Part shown: piece after piece, positions 35,465 through 48,567 of the stretch
Position numbering within the stretch: the first letter of the stretch is position 1
Layout: every line of letters begins with the position of its first letter
DNA from: Absidia repens
Lineage: Eukaryota; Mucoromycota; Mucoromycetes; Mucorales; Cunninghamellaceae
DNA: 64,000 nt
Reading direction: 5' to 3'
Assembly (NCBI GenBank): GCA_002105175.1
Contig: MCGE01000004.1
Location: 1,426,001-1,490,000 of the forward strand
Made by a program: the position numbers and the translations under genes
Notes under the pieces: model-generated
The model's input: only the letters and a program-made list of their open reading frames with translations
Told to the model about the DNA's origin: nothing
Database searches by the model: none

Positions 35465-36007
35465 TTTGCTCTCACTTTATCCTATACTTTACTCCATTAT
35501 TTTGTGCCCATATCAATACTCCATTTTCTCCATACCAGATCCCCATATTTAGCTTTATAGTTTATCCCATTATTTTCACACGTGTTTATTTGTCCACAAC
35601 ATTCAATAAAATTACAACATGAAACAAATAATAGAATCTACTACCTTTTACATATATTTTTGAATATGATGATGATTGTTAGTATAATCTAGGATCGTGC
35701 GACCTACTGTATAGTAGGGGCCCATAATAGCATTGTCAACGAGAAAACGAAATGGCATCGTTATTGTAGATAATACCCGTTATTCTGACTTGTATATTCA
35801 TACATTATCTAGCAATACAGCGGCGTTCTGAAACCTTTTGTCTGTTTTTGGTTTTGGTGTTTTCGTCGTTATCGAAAAAAAAAAAATATCAGAACTACAG
35901 TCCAGTGAGACGCCACGGACAACCATTTCAAATGCCGCCCACGTGAAATATTTACCCCATTTCTTTTTTTCAAGTTTTCGCCCTCCTTTCTTTCTTTTCC
36001 TTTTTTC

Positions 36008-36039
<32 letters not shown>

Positions 36040-37343
36040 TTTTTCCTTCAACATTCAACTTCTTTGGGTTGTAGTGATCTTAGATTTGCGTCAGGACTAG
36101 TTTAAAAGGGTTTTCAGATCAGGGATTACAAGATGCATGGGGAAACTCTTTCATTTTGAATCAAGGATTTAGGACCCACCATTGAATGAAATTTGGAGCC
36201 TTCATTAGCTTAGTTTAATATTAATTTGCCCATAGTTTGTATCTATGTCTAAATAAAATATGTCTCTTTTCACTACTTCAATGAAAAATAGCCCATTAGT
36301 CTCGTTCATGTTCTTGTACAAGAGATCCCTTTTCTACTACCATCACCTGTTTTGATTAGTGTTGCCGTCATTGTGCTTCAATAAAAAATATCCATTTACA
36401 GCATTTTTCATGACTTGTCTTCCTGGGACAGTATGTTGATCTTTTTTTTTTTTTTTTTTTTTACAATTTTTCTTTTTACCATTCCTCGGATCCCCCCCCA
36501 ACAGTCTCCGTCGGGCTACCAGCAGTAGATCCATCATGGTGTATTTTTGATGTGTGTTGCTAATGCAGGTTACGTGGGTCAAGTCGGGGTATTTTTAGTC
36601 AATTTTATTGTGTTTATTGCGTTTTTCCAGTATTTACGATTTCCTTGGTGACTGTGTTGGGAAAAACGGGTGTTTTATTGTATACTTTTATGTCTTTAGT
36701 GAGGATTATGTCTTGTTCGGTATAATACTAAAAGGATCATATTTGAGTGCGGCAGAAATCTACACAAAAATGTGTTTGAAGTGTCATGAAATTTCACTTA
36801 CAAAAAGACTACTATCAATATGGCCACTTGTTGGAATGCATTATTGAAGTTTGGCCCTCTACAACTCCCAGCTCTCTCGACTCAAAATAAAATGCTCTTC
36901 AGGGTCTGCTCTATCTTTTATGTCAATAACTCAAAGCGCATTCTCTCACCTATATAAAGGGGATCCACTCAAATTTTGCATCCAATCTCTCACACCCAAA
37001 ATGGATCTTGCCTAGGAGATCCAAGAAAAAATATCGTTGCTCGAATGACAATATTTTACATCGACAATCAATATTTTCCTGAAAAGTGGAGTTGTTTTGG
37101 GTCTACTATATCGAAATAAAACAACCACAAAAGATAAAAAAAAGCAGATTCTTTTTTCATTCGCAAGCGCATTTCGTTCCTTCGATCTTGCCACATTTAC
37201 ATCTCCAAGTCATTGATATGATACTTGCTACTGTATTTTTTTTTTGTCTGATAATAAACTAACATTTTTATTTTTTTTATTCACAAAAGATTATGATAAT
37301 ACCACCAAACAATAATAATATTAATACTAATAAATACTAATAA
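35465..37343. other. Intergenic region with R1 copy, no gene seen
   Basis: Between the MYND gene (+) and a small gene transcribed towards it (-). It contains R1 copy E and, further right, AT-rich sequence with several T or A runs. Frames at 36.6-36.85 kb and 37.0-37.2 kb have no recognisable features. Confidence 0.5.
35915..36420 (+). repeat. Dispersed repeat R1, copy E
   Basis: Forward copy. It starts ATTTCAAATGCCGCCCACGTG-like (CACGTG at 35940-35945). A 24-base T run follows, then ACATTCAACTTC, TCAGGACTAG and GGGATTACAAGATGCATG (36122-36139). The right part has TTCATTAGCTTAG, TCTAAATAAAATATGTCTC, TTCAATGAAAAATAGCCCATT and a third TTCAATAAAAAATATCC module. Confidence 0.75.
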
Positions 37344-37827
37344 CTACACTACGGGGATGGGATGAATGCTGAATTTAAGTGTAAATCTTAAAATATGTAC
37401 TATGACTACACCAATTCTTTGATCGGTTGTACCACTGGTGATAAGGCCCACTACATGACACTGTTGGTTCCGTTGATTGACGTAAAAGGTCATGTTCTCT
37501 GGTCTAATTCGATCACCATACTGCTTTGGAATCGATCTAGAATAGAAAAAAAGGGGGGAGGGGAGTGATTCAGTATTCGGATTATGATAGTTCATATCAT
37601 ATTTTTTCTTCCCTTACCTCAGCGAAGCAAATACATCATTCTACATGAAGTAAGAATACAGTAAGTTGTGTATATATCTATAAATAGTCAAATAAAATCC
37701 AGTTAGTAAATAAGACGTCTTCTTTCTAAAGGGTACCTACATCAATGACATATGAATTGGATAAAGAAGTCCAGTAAGTAATAGCCGGTATTATTATTCT
37801 ATGTGTAGAATGGGAATAAAGAGGCAT
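37344..37827 (-). CDS. Small hypothetical protein (100 residues)
   Basis: Three exons (37741-37827, 37618-37640, 37344-37536) join in frame with good donors (GTAGGT, GTAAGG) and acceptors to give a 100-residue product starting MPLYSHSTHRIIIP. The last exon is the most protein-like, with SIPKQYGDRIRPENMTFYV, NQQCHVVGLITSGTTDQRIG and a Val/Ile-rich end that could be beta-rich. I do not recognise the family. The proposed ATG lies only 85 bp after the stop codon of the ANKRD54-like gene on the same strand, which leaves little room for a promoter. The exons could belong to a longer or alternatively spliced transcript of that gene. Confidence 0.4.
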
Positions 37828-37911
37828 AAATATAGGTCGATCAATATATAGAAGAGTGGGTAAATAGGTAGTGAGAATAATATATATTTGTATAAAAAGA
37901 CGAAACTATAA

Positions 37912-39106
37912 CTACTGTTTTTCATGAATTCCCAGTTTCCGTATTTTGTCAATAAGGTTATTAAGATTTTCCCGAATCTGAACGGTATCGGAGTGATGCG
38001 TGGCAGACTCTTTCATTTCGAGATTGGATAGTTGATTACTGAGAGAGGTGATAGCATCATTCAATTGTTCATCATGCTGATCGTTGCTGAAGAGTGACTT
38101 CGAAAGCCCATGGCGATGACTGCTGTTGTTGTCATTATTGTGTTCCGGTGATGGCGATGTTGATGATAATGTTTTCAAAGATATACCAATTGTTGTCATA
38201 TGCTTGTGAGCTAGGTGTTTCACTAATACCTTTGTAATCTATATCACCAATATATATGAATATGAATCAATTTAATTCATGAGGTTCATCTTTGATCTAT
38301 ATTCTCTTACCGATAGTAATCCTTCATATTCTGCTTTTGCTGTTTCTGACATATCTTGTGACTTTACATCCTTATGAAAAGTAGTACTGTCGTTGTTGAG
38401 TTTTGACAGTAAAGCTGATGTTGGTTGTGCCTGTCGGAGATTATCTAATCTAAGCTTGGCGAGTAGTAATGGTGTAAGTCGGAAAGGATCAGAGGCTGGT
38501 ATAGTTGCACCTAAGGAGTCATTTCAAAATAAAAATGTTATAGAGAGCTACGATGTTTTGATAGTCATTACCTTCTTCAAGTAATAGTAAGACACAATGA
38601 AAATTTCCAGTTAAGACAGCTATAAAAAAATAAAAATAAAATCCCAAATTCAATTAGCTTATGTAGTCCTTGTATATCACTTTCTTTTTACTAGTATCAC
38701 CTACCCATATGCATTGGCTGAAAACCTTCAATATCACCTACGCCATTGTTGACGTCTGCGCCGTGCTGTATCAGTATTTTGGTGATGGCTGTTGCTTCTA
38801 TGTGATCGTCCTGTCGACTACAAGCTATGTGTAAGGGTGTCCGAAGATGAGAGTCGCGAATTAAGTCAGGATTGATGGACGGTGTTGTTGATAAAATGGT
38901 GTCAACTATATATAAAGATAATGAGCGTTTTTATCCCACAAGAACGAATATATTATTTTGAATGTCTTACCATCGTCTGCTGATTTCTTCGCACAAGCAT
39001 CTAAAAGTAAGGTATCAGAAGGAGAAAGTTGTAGAAGGTTTCGTATATGGTCCGTCGTATATTGTTTTTGTCGTGGTTTTCCAATACGTTTATTTTCTGT
39101 ATGCAT
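37912..39106 (-). CDS. ANKRD54-like ankyrin-repeat protein
   Basis: Five exons read from the ATG at 39106 (MHTENKRIGKPRQKQYTTDH). After a basic N-terminus come degenerate ankyrin repeats: HLRTPLHIACSRQDDHIEA, ILIQHGADVNNGVGDIEGF, QPMHMAVLTGNFHCVLLLLE and DPFRLTPLLLAKLRLDNL. A helical C-terminal region begins ITKVLVKHLAHKHMTTI and ends LNDAITSLSNQLSNLEMKE, then NLIDKIRKLGIHEKQ. This order, a short ankyrin block followed by a coiled tail, resembles animal ANKRD54, a shuttling adaptor for Src-family kinase signalling. No such role can be assumed in a fungus. It is divergent from bL33m, with 206 bp between start codons. Confidence 0.75.
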
Positions 39107-39209
39107 TCTTTGGTATATTTTGACTGATTTTTTGAATGGATGATGGAAAGAAGTAAAAAAAAATGCGAGAAAAAAAAAAGCAGCTTTTCCACTGACCACT
39201 GAAACAATT

Positions 39210-39223
39210 ATTTAATCACCGCC
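39210..39223 (+). promoter_or_regulatory. ATTTAATCACCGCC element in ANKRD54/bL33m divergent promoter
   Basis: Lies 104 bp upstream of the ANKRD54-like start and 90 bp upstream of the bL33m start. Read on this strand it matches the TAF6/ESA1 element (ATTTAATCTCCGTCC) except at two positions, and its complement carries GGCGGT as at 22650 and 31359. It therefore links the two variants of the motif. Confidence 0.45.
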
Positions 39224-39312
39224 AGCCGATTTTTTTTTTTTTGAAAAGGGGGCGTTTGTTTATTTTGACGGGTTTCGTTTTTTTTCCTTTCACTTTTTTT
39301 TATATTATCATT

Positions 39313-39559
39313 ATGGCGAAGAAAGCTAAAGCTAGAGTTATCCTAGTCAAGTTATTATCCTCTGCTGGTACTGGTTTCAACTACATCAAAACTAGACCTC
39401 GTATCAATCCCAAGTTATCCATGATGAAATATGATCCTGTTGGTATGCGATGCTGAAAAATACACACAAAAAAAGTCACTTAGGAAAGCTAACAATCTTT
39501 TGTTATAAATTGTAGTTAAGCAGCATGTTTTGTTCACGGAAACAAAGATGAAAAAATAA
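39313..39559 (+). CDS. Mitochondrial large-subunit ribosomal protein bL33m
   Basis: Two exons (39313-39442, 39516-39559) encode 57 residues, the usual length. The protein begins MAKKAKARVILVKLLSSAG, continues TGFNYIKTRPRINPKLSMMK and, after the intron, KQHVLFTETKMKK. This is bL33 of the mitochondrial type: it has no zinc-binding cysteines and the N-terminal basic stretch can serve in import. It is a structural protein of the mitoribosome large subunit. The gene is called MRPL39 in yeast and MRPL33 in animals. Confidence 0.95.
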
Positions 39560-40166
39560 ATTACTCGGAAAGCAACAATTCAATATCGACTTGCCCTTAC
39601 GGATCAACACCCTATTTTTACTTATAGAATCTGTATATATCCATTCCCTCTTACTTTTTTTTACTCTTCCCATTTTCCACATTCTCTTCTCATATTCACT
39701 TAGTTCACTACCCTGTCCCTAGTCTCTTTCACATATTGTTTATATTGAATAAAAACCATTGTTTTATTACCATTATCTTGACTTTTTGTTTGATCTTCAG
39801 TTTTGATGTACCGAACTGGGGTAGTGGGTGTAGTGCCGGTGCATATGGTATGATATTTATAATAGGATTAAATTCTTGAGGGAAAAGGATTCGGTTGGTC
39901 ATGGTAGGCGTCGGTGCCTAAGGTATGACACCTACAATAGGATTAAACCTCAAGGGAAAAGGATTGGGTGGGTCATGTTAGGTGCTAGCAGTGTAGTGTT
40001 TGTATCTGAAGAAGTAGTTGAAGTTCAGGTTTAATAAAATTGACAGCTTGTGCAATCTGCAGTAAATATATATGAAGTATTTGTATTAGGCCTGGATTAG
40101 TTTCAAGCCAAAAAAGGTTTCTAGAAGGTGAAAATCTGTATATAGTACCATGCCATACTCCCATTT

Positions 40167-40201
<35 letters not shown>

Positions 40202-40623
40202 GAACTGGATGTATACGGTATGCTCAGTCTAGTGGAGATTCCGCTGACTACATAGTTTGGGTTGATTGAAATATGATAAAAACAAAGATTGCATCAAATG
40301 GCCAATGTTATGTATATTACCACAACGCAACATCATGATAAAAGAATAAAAAAGATAAAGAGACAGACAGTTGAAAAAGATATCCATTTTGCTGTTAATT
40401 TATTGACATAAGATCAAGGTATTATTAATTTCTGTGTGATTTTTAATAATAATAAAATAAATAAAGGGAGGATATGGTAAAAATAGATACTAAATTAGAT
40501 AAGGGCAATATTGTAACATACATCAAAAGAGTGTGAATTAGGGTAATGGTAAGGGATAAAGAATGGAAGGGTTGATAAAGAAGGCATGGCTAACTAAAAG
40601 GGATCCAACATAACAAAACAAAT
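39560..40623. other. Intergenic between convergent genes, contains short tandem duplication
   Basis: 3' UTRs of bL33m and of the aldehyde dehydrogenase gene, with a short tandem duplication near 39.9 kb and a 33-base A run at 40168-40200. No gene is seen. Confidence 0.55.
39830..39990. repeat. Two-unit tandem duplication of about 75-80 bp
   Basis: GGTATGATATTTATAATAGG...GAGGGAAAAGGATTCGG...GGTCATGGTAGG is followed directly by a diverged second unit with GGTATGACACCTACAATAGG...AAGGGAAAAGGATTGGG...GGTCATGTTAGG, and then by a fragment of a third. Confidence 0.75.
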
Positions 40624-43038
<2,415 letters not shown>

Positions 43039-43332
43039 TGGTTCAATAAAAGGGGAATAGTAATACAATTTTTTTAAAAAGAAAAGGAAAAAAAAGAAGA
43101 GGACGCAAAAGAGAAGGCGGTCAGAAGTGGTATTTTATATACCATAATTTGCATCCCGACATTCGATAAGAGTGGGACCAACAAATATAAGAACACAAAG
43201 CTATAAGCAAGGTATGGAGTGACAAGCCCAAACAATATAAATGTGTTTATTTATAAAAGGAAAAAAAGGTATAATACCAAGGGGAGTTTTCTTAAAACTA
43301 AAGGGTAAAGATAAAAACTACTCTAACCAAGA

Positions 43333-43518
43333 ATGAGTTTTGGTTTGCCAGATGATCTTGATGCCAATACAGTAATGACAATACAGGAAAGAATATATCC
43401 ACTAAACTTGAAAAAAGCAGACCTTGAATATTGGCGTTCTTCTTCTGGTGTTCGGAAGGATGAATATATTTTCCACAGGTTGGGTAGAGCCATACTGTCA
43501 GTGTTTAATAAGAAGTAG
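43333..43518 (+). CDS. Possible small protein of 61 residues
   Basis: ATG-initiated frame, MSFGLPDDLDANTVMTIQER, ending ILSVFNKK. Its composition is balanced, unlike the AT-driven frames in nearby spacers, and it looks helical and soluble. No family is recognised. It ends 78 bp before the start codon of the AIG1-family gene on the same strand, so it may be an upstream ORF in that gene's leader, a separate small gene, or chance. Confidence 0.25.
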   Translation: MSFGLPDDLDANTVMTIQERIYPLNLKKADLEYWRSSSGVRKDEYIFHRLGRAILSVFNKK

Positions 43519-43596
43519 CTAAAGAAAAGGATGCAGGAAGACTGTCTTTATCAAAAAAAAAAAAAAAAAAAAAAAAAATTCTGAGAAAAAATTACC

Positions 43597-44737
43597 ATGC
43601 CGACGGCCTTTGAAAATGATCTTCTTTGCCATCTCAGCGCCGGTCCTCCTTACCTCCTTATTCCTCTCTTTTTCTTTCCTCGTGAATGGAACATAGATAA
43701 AATTAACAAGAACATGAATTCTCTATCTTCCACTAGCTACACCTCGCTGTCCTTGAACATCATTGGTCTACTATCTAATCTTGTTTGTCTCTATGCTGTC
43801 CATTATTGGTATGCCAATCCGTTTGCTCTTGGATTTGGTGGACATTTTCAGGTAGGTTTTGAAATTTTTTCTACGTTTTCAATTTAACTCAATTTTTTTA
43901 ACCGTGTTTTATCTATTTTATACCATTAGTATCTAACGATTATTGGTTTAGCTTGGGCGACTTTTTCCTTTACTATCAATATCTATAGATTCTTCTGGCC
44001 AAATAGTTTAAAAGGTAATGTTTAAGTGCTACTGTAAAATGATTGCCTCTTAATAGCTGATTCTTCATATTTTTTTTTATAGGATTACATGACCTTGTTA
44101 TTCATGTTGCAATTCCTGTAAGTCACGTAGCTACCCTTATCTTTTGTATGCAAGACCCTTCTCTTATCTCCTACCTCCTCGTTTATCTGCCTCCACCTTT
44201 TTGCCCCTTATTTACCTATACTAACATCATTCTTTTTAATTTTGTCTAAAATACACATATGTAGCTGGAGGCAATTGTTAGTCTTCTATATTGGGGAATG
44301 ACTTTTATAGACCCTCAATTACTCATCCCGAAAGAAGCAGAACCTGTACCGTGGATTATGGATGGTGCAATGCATATTTACCCAACAATTATTATCTGGA
44401 CTGACTTTTTATTACTGAACACCAATTTTCGGCGTGCATGGAGACATACTGTATACATCTATAGTTTTGTATTTTTGTATTACTTATGGTCTTGTTACTG
44501 CCAATCTCGTAATGGCTATTGGGTATATCAATTCTTGGAACATTTTGAGTCGCCTTGGTCAAGATTCAGCTTTTATTTCATTTCTGGAACAATCTCATGG
44601 ATTTTTTATGAAATAGGCAAGTGAACAGGGCATAGCTTAAAAAAAAGGTGATACTAATATATTTAATATATATCATTTTAGGTGCACTGGTACATTCAAG
44701 AATCCACAACAAAATTCATGCCAAAAAACAAGTTTGA
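43597..44737 (+). CDS. AIG1/FAR-17a (ADTRP) family membrane hydrolase
   Basis: Multipass membrane protein of 260 residues. Animal members hydrolyse fatty-acid esters of hydroxy fatty acids with a Thr/His pair. Five exons: 43597-43851, 43930-44014, 44083-44117, 44265-44616, 44682-44737. Both predicted catalytic residues are present: T88 in FQYLTIIG and H162 in GAMHIYPT. About six hydrophobic segments are seen. The last intron (44617-44681) appears to use a GC donor (ATAG|GCAAGT), with a TACTAAT branch-like site and a TTTTAG acceptor. Splicing replaces an immediate stop (EIGK) with 18 residues ending in KKQV, a dilysine ER-retrieval motif. Without the splice the protein would be 243 residues. 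The ATG at 43597 is the first in frame. Confidence 0.85.
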
Positions 44738-44968
44738 ATGGCGGAATGTAAAAATGATCCCTCCCCTTCTCACTTACCAATTGTTCCCCGCCCACCCCAC
44801 CCTTCAGATATTCAAACGTCACATCAATAAACAATTTTTTTAAACCTCGATTTTCTATTTTTTGAAATGATTTGATTTTTTTTTTATTTTGACCCTGTCT
44901 CTTCCTTCACTCTACTTTTTTTTATATTTTTTATTACCCCCTCCTCTTCTTACATTCAATATAGAATC

Positions 44969-45999
44969 ATGAATTCTGTGCGCAATCTTATTCAGCAATC
45001 AGTAAAGCTTACTCCAACTCGACGATTCCTCCATTCTACACCTGCCGTCAAGTCTGATGCTTTGTTTATTGTAAGTCATATGCTATATACATTGCGTGCT
45101 TATTTGCTATTCAATTGAAATATTAGTCTCTTAATTTGCTTTATTTTTTTATTATTAATATTGCCTTTATTACTTTCCATCACCAACACTAAACCACTTA
45201 TAACAGCACCGCGACACTCCCGAAAACAACCCTAATCTCAAGTTTGAATTCAACAAGGAAAACCAACAACGTGTGCAAGAAGTATTGAAGAAGTATCCTC
45301 CTCAGTACAAAAAGGCTGCTATTATGCCTTTACTGGATCTTGGTCAACGTCAATTTGGCTTCACTTCCATTTCCGTCATGAATGAAGTTGCTCGTCTTTT
45401 AGAAGTCCCTCCTATGCGTGTTTATGAAGTCGCCACCTTTTACACCATGTTCAACAGGTATATCCTGTTTATAACGTACAACCAAACCTCGTTTTTTCTT
45501 ATTCATTGCTTTTTTTTTCCTATCTTGTAGAAACCCTATCGGCAAACATTTCTTGCAACTCTGCACCACCACCCCTTGTCAATTGGGCGGCTGTGGTTCC
45601 ACGAAGATTTTGGATACGTTGACCAAGGAACTGGATATCAAGCCTGGGGAAACGACAAGTGATGGAAAATTCACTCTGGTGGAAGTTGAATGTGCTGGTG
45701 CTTGTGTGAATGCTCCTGTCATGGCTATCAATGATGATTACTATGTAAGTACTAATAATGGACGCCACCAACTCATGTCTACATGATTTCTGATAATGCT
45801 TATTTTTGCTTTGGGACATTGACAGGAAGATCTTACCCCCGAAACTACAAAAGCTCTCTTGGATAACTTGAAGGCTGGTAAACCCATCACCCCGGGACCT
45901 CAATCTGGCCGCAACACTTGTGAATACTCTCCTGGTGTCTATACCACTTTGAACAGTGAACCTTACGGCCCTGGCTTTAGAATGCGTGAAGATTTGTGA
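44969..45999 (+). CDS. NADH:ubiquinone oxidoreductase 24 kDa subunit (NDUFV2)
   Basis: Subunit of the NADH-oxidising arm of mitochondrial complex I; it holds the 2Fe-2S cluster N1a. Four exons: 44969-45070, 45207-45457, 45531-45744, 45826-45999; 246 residues. The N-terminus [20 protein letters not shown] is a basic, amphipathic mitochondrial presequence, with [15 protein letters not shown] starting the mature part. Cluster ligands are visible as C-x4-C ([11 protein letters not shown]) and C-x3-C ([10 protein letters not shown]). [15 protein letters not shown] and the C-terminal [20 protein letters not shown] are family signatures. Complex I is present in Mucorales but lost in Saccharomyces, so this excludes a Saccharomyces-like yeast. 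Confidence 0.96.
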
Positions 46000-46323
46000 A
46001 CCACTTGCTAGCCATTATTAGTATTCTACCTCTCCCCTTCCCCCGCCATGCACAAACACACACACACACCTTCACACCTCCCTCCCTCTTTCTATCTTCA
46101 CAATTTTATCTCCATGCCGTTTGTTTGTTTTTATTTACTTCCCTTTATTACGTCTGTTGTTAACAATATGACTTTTACAAATGACCATACACAATTTTTA
46201 TCCCCTCCATTCATCCATATTACTACTACAAACTTCTACAATAAAAAAGGACGATATAGATTTGAATTACAAGTCAATGCGCGTTTTATTATTTTGTGCC
46301 AATAAAGACAATGCACTTCGCTT

Positions 46324-46364
<41 letters not shown>

Positions 46365-46729
46365 AAGACAGTGGGCTTGATATTGTTTTATGACAACGAA
46401 TATTTGATTTATTTTGAGACAAAAAAAGAAGTATTTTGTGATGAAGGCGTTTTGTTATTGTTTTTGTGATAAAGAAGACAATGTATTTTTAAAGATAGAC
46501 CATGTATTCAAGCATGGTTATTCATGTTTTATTTTGCAAAAATATATAACGGTTAATAAAAACCATGTTCAAAAAAGAAGGGGAAGGGAAGAGAGATGTA
46601 AGAACTAGACTATGATGATAAATAGAGATATTGAAGTGGGGTCATAATAATAACAATTGTGAGGGAAAAAAAAAAAAAGGTATACAAGAGAGACAACTAA
46701 ACTAGGGGATCATAGGGCGAAGATAAAGG
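46000..46729. other. Intergenic between convergent genes
   Basis: 3' UTR sequence of the complex I subunit and of the mannosyltransferase. It includes a CACA-rich stretch near 46050, a 39-base T run (46325-46363) and an A run near 46665. No gene or RNA is recognised. Confidence 0.6.
46325..46363. repeat. Homopolymer T tract (39 bases)
   Basis: Uninterrupted run of T about 325 bp downstream of the complex I subunit stop codon. Confidence 0.9.
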
Positions 46730-47815
46730 CTAAGAATGGGCGTGGTAAACAAAGTAAGAGGGAATACCAAATATACTATAGCCCATGGCTTGAATCATTC
46801 GTGCAAAGCCTTCGGTATCGACCTGATGCTGAAAAACAAAAGAAGGGAAGTTTGCGCCTTCACGATGCACAATCGCCTTGACTAAAGTAAAACTAGCACC
46901 AACGCCATCGAGAGGTACCAAATGATCAGGGCCAAGATGGGTTGGCATGTCCACCATGAGTGTCCGGCCAGTCACCAGTTCATCGTAACCTTCCATCATA
47001 ACAAAGTCAGTCCCTACCTTCATTTGGAAGCGCATCGAACCATCGGTTTCTTGCCAGTTATTGCGGTCATACCCCCAGAAGCTACCATCATTTGTCGGCA
47101 GTAAGCAGTTTGGTACAATTACATCCACATCATGTCGCATCAGATCTTCAAAAATCGTTGCGGGATAGCTTACTATATCCACATCCATCCATGCAACCCA
47201 AGTGTGGTGATTTTGTAATGCTGTCGATAGCAAGTAATTCCGGGCGCGAGCTGTGATCGACCGTCTATATGGCTGGAAATCAAATGAGTGCAGTTGCTGT
47301 TTGTCGGCTGGTTCAAAATCAAAGTGGAAATCGCGCTGATAGATTGTAATATCATGAAAAGCATTGAACCAGCGTTGTTGGAAGCGCTGTACTAGTGTTG
47401 TAAGTGTATGGAGCAAAGCCTGGTGTTTTTCTGCTGAAGGGGAGGACGGTATCGAGATAAGAATTCCAATAGATATCAAGTGGTTTGGGTACGTCGACTT
47501 GTCCAGTAGTTCAAAGTAACGGTCTATGTGGTCGATAGCCTCTACTTTCAGTATGGGAGTCAGTACCAAGATGTGTTCGGACGTGGCTTCCAAGGCATTA
47601 AGATCACGATAATAAGGTTGAAGTAACTTGTTGTTCTGTGCTTTCCAGGATAGAGTCGTTTGAGAAGAGGGCATCGATCTCGTGTTGTGGCACATGCTGT
47701 TACTCATTTCGTTTTCGGTGTTGCCTTGATGAAACACATATAAGAATAAGCAGATCAACAAAAAAGTGAACACGACAAGTCTCCTTCCGAATCGAAAGGT
47801 GTAAAGGGAGGTCAT
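46730..47815 (-). CDS. ANP1/MNN9/VAN1-family mannosyltransferase
   Basis: Intronless gene for a 361-residue type II membrane protein of the Golgi (GT62). Residues 1-11 are cytoplasmic and basic (MTSLYTFRFGRR). Residues 12-30 form the signal-anchor (LVVFTFLLICLFLYVFHQG). The lumenal catalytic domain follows, with ILVLTPILKVEAIDHIDRYF, ARARNYLLSTAL, WVAWMDVDIVSYP (the DxD metal-binding motif), VIVPNCLL and a family-typical VGTDFVMMEGYDELV. In yeast these proteins build the alpha-1,6-mannan backbone of N-glycans; here the acceptor is inferred to be cell-wall or secretory glycoprotein. The length is normal and no motif is missing. Confidence 0.9.
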   Translation of the reverse strand: MTSLYTFRFGRRLVVFTFLLICLFLYVFHQGNTENEMSNSMCHNTRSMPSSQTTLSWKAQNNKLLQPYYRDLNALEATSEHILVLTPILKVEAIDHIDRYFELLDKSTYPNHLISIGILISIPSSPSAEKHQALLHTLTTLVQRFQQRWFNAFHDITIYQRDFHFDFEPADKQQLHSFDFQPYRRSITARARNYLLSTALQNHHTWVAWMDVDIVSYPATIFEDLMRHDVDVIVPNCLLPTNDGSFWGYDRNNWQETDGSMRFQMKVGTDFVMMEGYDELVTGRTLMVDMPTHLGPDHLVPLDGVGASFTLVKAIVHREGANFPSFVFQHQVDTEGFARMIQAMGYSIFGIPSYFVYHAHS

Positions 47816-48567
47816 TGAAGTGAAGTCAATTCAATGATTCAAAGATAATATAGGGGAGTATGAAGTGAAATAGAAAAAGAAAAAGAATAAAGAAAATAAG
47901 AAAAATGTCAAGAAAATAAATAAAATAATATTAGATGTCCGATGCAGACAGTAATGATGGATGGATATCAAAAACTAATCATTATAAAAACTGAATACAT
48001 TATCATTGTATAGCATTGTGTTTTATATCCAGTTAATTTAAATATTATAACGTTTACCTGTAACTATGGATTTGCCTTTGTTTGGAGATAGCAAATTGCA
48101 ATAGTGAGGGCCAAAAGAATCTCATTTTGTTCTCATCAAATTGTACTAAAATAAACTTATTTGTGATCAAAGCCTCCTCAAATAATGATTGGCTGAACAC
48201 GTTGATTGATTTGGTTTTTACCCCCTTATTCTTTCTTTGACTTATAACTAAAGTGTCTTAATGCGTCTTGGCTCATCTGTATCACATCGTCCGCACGAGC
48301 TGAGAATCATACGAGCTTCATCTTTTGTATACACCACTAAAGTTAATCAATAAAACAACTAAAAATAGGGTAACGATCTGAATACTGTATCACGCTAAGG
48401 AGAACGCATAAGATTTATGCACTGGCTCATCCTTCTCGCCGTCGATCCTCATACTGTGCCTTTCTGTACTTACAAGGCGGACATTGAATGTCGGAAAGTT
48501 TAAAAAGATCGCCCGAGTAACATTTTTATCCCTTTTTAATCATGACACCCAGACAATACACCTTTTT
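47816..48567. other. Intergenic, nothing recognised
   Basis: Upstream region of the mannosyltransferase gene. It is A/G-rich close to the start codon and AT-rich further out. No repeat copy, RNA gene or convincing open frame was seen. Confidence 0.5.
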
